From an uncultured Collinsella sp. (GTDB taxonomy: Bacteria; Actinomycetota; Coriobacteriia; Coriobacteriales; Coriobacteriaceae), in assembly GCA_958350755.1 (NCBI GenBank), contig CATWID010000084.1, forward strand, positions 1 through 6,118: 6,118 bases of DNA, written 5' to 3'. Within the stretch, counting starts at the first letter, position 1. Each line of letters opens with the position of its first letter. The notes beneath the pieces were generated by a model. That model had not been told where the DNA came from, made no database searches, and was given only the letters and a program-made list of their open reading frames with translations. Positions 5,241 through 6,118 of the stretch are shown one piece after another. A program made the position numbers and the translations under genes.

Positions 5241-5295
5241 CGGCACTTGGGGACGTTCCTATAATGCCGGCACTTAGGAGCGTCCCCAAGTGCCG
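5241..5295. repeat. REP-like hairpin
   Basis: CGGCACTTGGGGACGTTCCT (5241-5260) pairs with AGGAGCGTCCCCAAGTGCCG (5276-5295), 19 of 20 positions with one G-T. The 15-nt loop contains a direct repeat of GCCGGCACTT (5239-5248 and 5265-5274). From memory, palindromes with GGGGACGTTCC cores are associated with REP-associated tyrosine transposases in several Gram-positive groups, but no transposase gene lies in the window. Confidence 0.7.
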
Positions 5296-5298
5296 ACA

Positions 5299-5370
5299 CC
5301 GCGTCTGCCTGCGGCGGCCGCGCCCCGCTGCGTCGCTCCGCACCCTTGCGGGTTCGAATCCCTCCGCTTG
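5299..5370 (+). repeat. tRNA T-arm-containing repeat, unit A
   Basis: A 72-bp unit shares CCGCGTC-GCCTG, a 26-bp perfect block (5312-5337 with 5447-5472) and a 36-bp block (5335-5370 with 5517-5552, 35 identical) with unit B. It ends in a tRNA T-arm-like sequence: GGGTTCGAATCCCTCCG (5350-5366) is identical over 17 bp to the minus-strand T-arm region of the nearby tRNA-Gln. No full tRNA can be folded around it, so it is a tRNA-derived fragment in a dispersed repeat, not a tRNA gene. Confidence 0.75.
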
Positions 5371-5416
5371 GCGGCGTTGGCTCGATTTGCTTGACGTGAG
5401 GGGCTCTTGGCTGGTG

Positions 5417-5432
5417 TGGGACGGAGGGATTC
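5417..5432 (-). repeat. 16-bp copy of the tRNA-Gln 3' end
   Basis: TGGGACGGAGGGATTC is identical to 5608-5623, the acceptor-stem and T-arm 3' part of tRNA-Gln, in the same orientation and 191 bp away. Short duplications of tRNA 3' ends mark integration sites of mobile elements. The 175 bp between the copies holds only repeat unit B and the tRNA terminator, so if this is an att site it is a remnant. Confidence 0.5.
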
Positions 5433-5552
5433 CGCGTCCGCCTGGTCGGCGGCCGCGCCCCGCTGCGTCGCTTCGCTCCTTGCGTGCTGCGCTGGAAAAC
5501 GCTTCGCGTTTCCTCAGCTCCGCACCCTTGCGGGTTCGAATTCCTCCGCTTG
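5432..5552 (+). repeat. tRNA T-arm-containing repeat, unit B
   Basis: A second copy of unit A with a 2-bp and a 44-bp insertion. The longer insertion (5473-5516) contains a small imperfect hairpin around GGAAAACGCTTCGCGTTTCC (5494-5513). It ends in the same T-arm-like block with one change (GAATTCC instead of GAATCCC). Translated on the minus strand, both units give Arg/Ala/Gly-rich peptides that appear to be spurious. Confidence 0.75.
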
Positions 5553-5554
5553 CC

Positions 5555-5594
5555 CACAAGAAAGCGCCCTGGGCCGTTATGGGCTTAGGGCGCT
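5555..5594 (-). terminator. Terminator of tRNA-Gln
   Basis: On the minus strand the hairpin AGCGCCCT...AGGGCGCT (5594-5587 with 5570-5563, extended by inner G-C and G-T pairs to about 13 bp) is followed by TTCTTGTG, giving a TTTCTT run. It begins 10 bp after the encoded CCA. A weaker GTTTT follows on the plus strand, so it might also work from that side. Confidence 0.75.
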
Positions 5595-5603
5595 CAGTTT
5601 TAA

Positions 5604-5678
5604 TGGCTGGGACGGAGGGATTCGAACCCCCAACAGCCGGCACCAAAAACCGGAGTTCTACCGTTGAACTACGTCCCA
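5604..5678 (-). tRNA. tRNA-Gln (anticodon UUG)
   Basis: A complete 75-nt cloverleaf reads on the minus strand. It has acceptor TGGGACG/CGTCCCA, D-stem GTTC/GAAC, anticodon stem CCGGT/GCCGG (one G-U) with loop TTTTGGT, and T-arm GGGGG-TTCGAAT-CCCTC. The discriminator is G and CCA is encoded (5604-5606). Positions 34-36 are TTG, reading CAA glutamine codons. The gene has its own terminator and a plausible promoter inside the end of the upstream coding region. Confidence 0.96.
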
Positions 5679-5709
5679 ATGTGTGGTGTTGCCCAAAAGC
5701 AACTCGTCT

Positions 5710-5738
5710 AGTTTACCTAATCTGCGAGGGCATCGCAA
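5710..5738 (-). promoter_or_regulatory. Probable promoter of tRNA-Gln
   Basis: On the minus strand, TTGCGA (5738-5733) and TAAACT (5715-5710) are exactly 17 bp apart, each matching four of six consensus bases. The start would be near 5703, about 25 nt before the mature tRNA 5' end. The -35 box lies inside the last codons of the preceding gene. Confidence 0.45.
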
Positions 5739-6118
5739 ACGCCGTCGAGTAGGCGTACGGCGAGCGTCTGCGCGTCGCTGGCCGTGAAGGTGCCGTTGTA
5801 GCGCGTCATGCCCGTGAGCTCAATGCGAATGCGAGCCGGCTTCTGCTGCGCGGCGACATTGGCGGTGCGGATGCGCTGGGCCAGGTTGTGGCACTCGGCG
5901 AGGGCAATCGTGGCGCGTGGCGCGGCGTCGGCGGGCAGCTCGTCGCTTGCGATCTCGAGCACCAGGTCAACGTCGGTTGGGACCTCGGAGTCGCAGAGCA
6001 TCATGCCGCTGTTGTCGGTCGTTGCCGTGGCGATGTTCCACATGCGCGAAGCAACGCTGCGTGCGATGGGGTCCTCACCGATAACGGCGATCTGGAAGCG
6101 CTCGAGCACGTTGGCGGC
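5717..6118 (-). CDS. 3' end of an unrecognised protein gene (partial)
   Basis: The frame is open from the right edge of the window to TAG at 5717-5719, giving the last 133 residues of a protein whose start lies outside. A GTG at 6109 could serve as a start but lacks a visible ribosome binding site, and the frame stays open upstream, so it is more likely internal. The visible part looks like an alternating beta/alpha soluble domain (LERFQIAVIGEDPIARSVAS, then VDLVLEIASDELP, then ARIRIELTGMTRYNGTF) ending LLDGVCDALAD. Codon use fits a real gene of this genome. I recognise no motif, transmembrane segment or catalytic signature. tRNA-Gln follows 38 bp downstream and may receive read-through. Confidence 0.7.
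   Translation of the reverse strand, partial: AANVLERFQIAVIGEDPIARSVASRMWNIATATTDNSGMMLCDSEVPTDVDLVLEIASDELPADAAPRATIALAECHNLAQRIRTANVAAQQKPARIRIELTGMTRYNGTFTASDAQTLAVRLLDGVCDALAD

Noticed and set aside
5338..5370. A second tRNA gene, suggested by the GGGTTCGAATCCC T-arm
   Set aside because: No acceptor, D or anticodon arms can be placed upstream; only the T-arm-like portion exists.
4736..5552. CRISPR array
   Set aside because: The repeats are mostly inverted, of different families and irregularly spaced; there is no regular repeat-spacer pattern.
5182..5679. Minus-strand frames giving Arg/Ala/Gly-rich peptides over the tRNA-Gln and repeat units
   Set aside because: They translate the tRNA gene and the tRNA-derived repeats; such peptides (RSDAAGRG-type) are well-known annotation artefacts.

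Overview
The window looks like chromosomal DNA of a GC-rich actinobacterium. Coriobacteriia, and Collinsella in particular, fits best. The reasons are the strong C/G-ending codon bias, good Shine-Dalgarno sites, Gram-positive-style intrinsic terminators, and dispersed repeats carrying tRNA T-arm-like sequence of a kind I associate with Collinsella from memory. The genus is an inference, not something the sequence proves.

Layout. Positions 1-461 are non-coding. They hold a hairpin repeat (4-54), a probable promoter with a palindrome in its spacer (192-220), and about 200 nt of structured leader ending in a very strong intrinsic terminator (389-426) placed just before the Shine-Dalgarno of the first gene. 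Positions 462-2351 encode a CstA-family membrane transporter (carbon starvation / pyruvate or peptide uptake), followed by a clear terminator. Positions 2535-4727 encode a 730-residue protein with three parts: a winged-helix-like N-terminus, about 320 residues of charged low-complexity linker, and a C-terminal TOPRIM domain strongly resembling the C-terminal domain (DUF2220) of the Wadjet nuclease subunit JetD. No JetA, JetB or JetC gene is visible beside it.

Positions 4728-5600 form an 870-bp stretch without a convincing gene, packed with palindromes and repeats. These are a 34-bp perfect inverted repeat enclosing a second hairpin copy, a 10-bp hairpin, a 30-bp inverted repeat bounding an AT-rich 230-bp element with two convergent related mini-ORFs, a REP-like hairpin, and two copies of a tRNA-T-arm-containing repeat. 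On the minus strand follow a complete tRNA-Gln(UUG) gene with its own promoter and terminator (5563-5738) and the 3' end of an unrecognised gene running off the window (5717-6118).

How it fits together. The transporter and the TOPRIM protein are separate transcription units on the same strand, and I see no functional link between them. The transporter seems to be controlled by transcription read-through in its leader. The two inverted copies of the hairpin repeat bracket this two-gene block. They differ from each other in the stem almost only by compensatory base-pair changes. Together with the JetD-like protein and the attenuator-like leader, that is the main reason to look at this window again.
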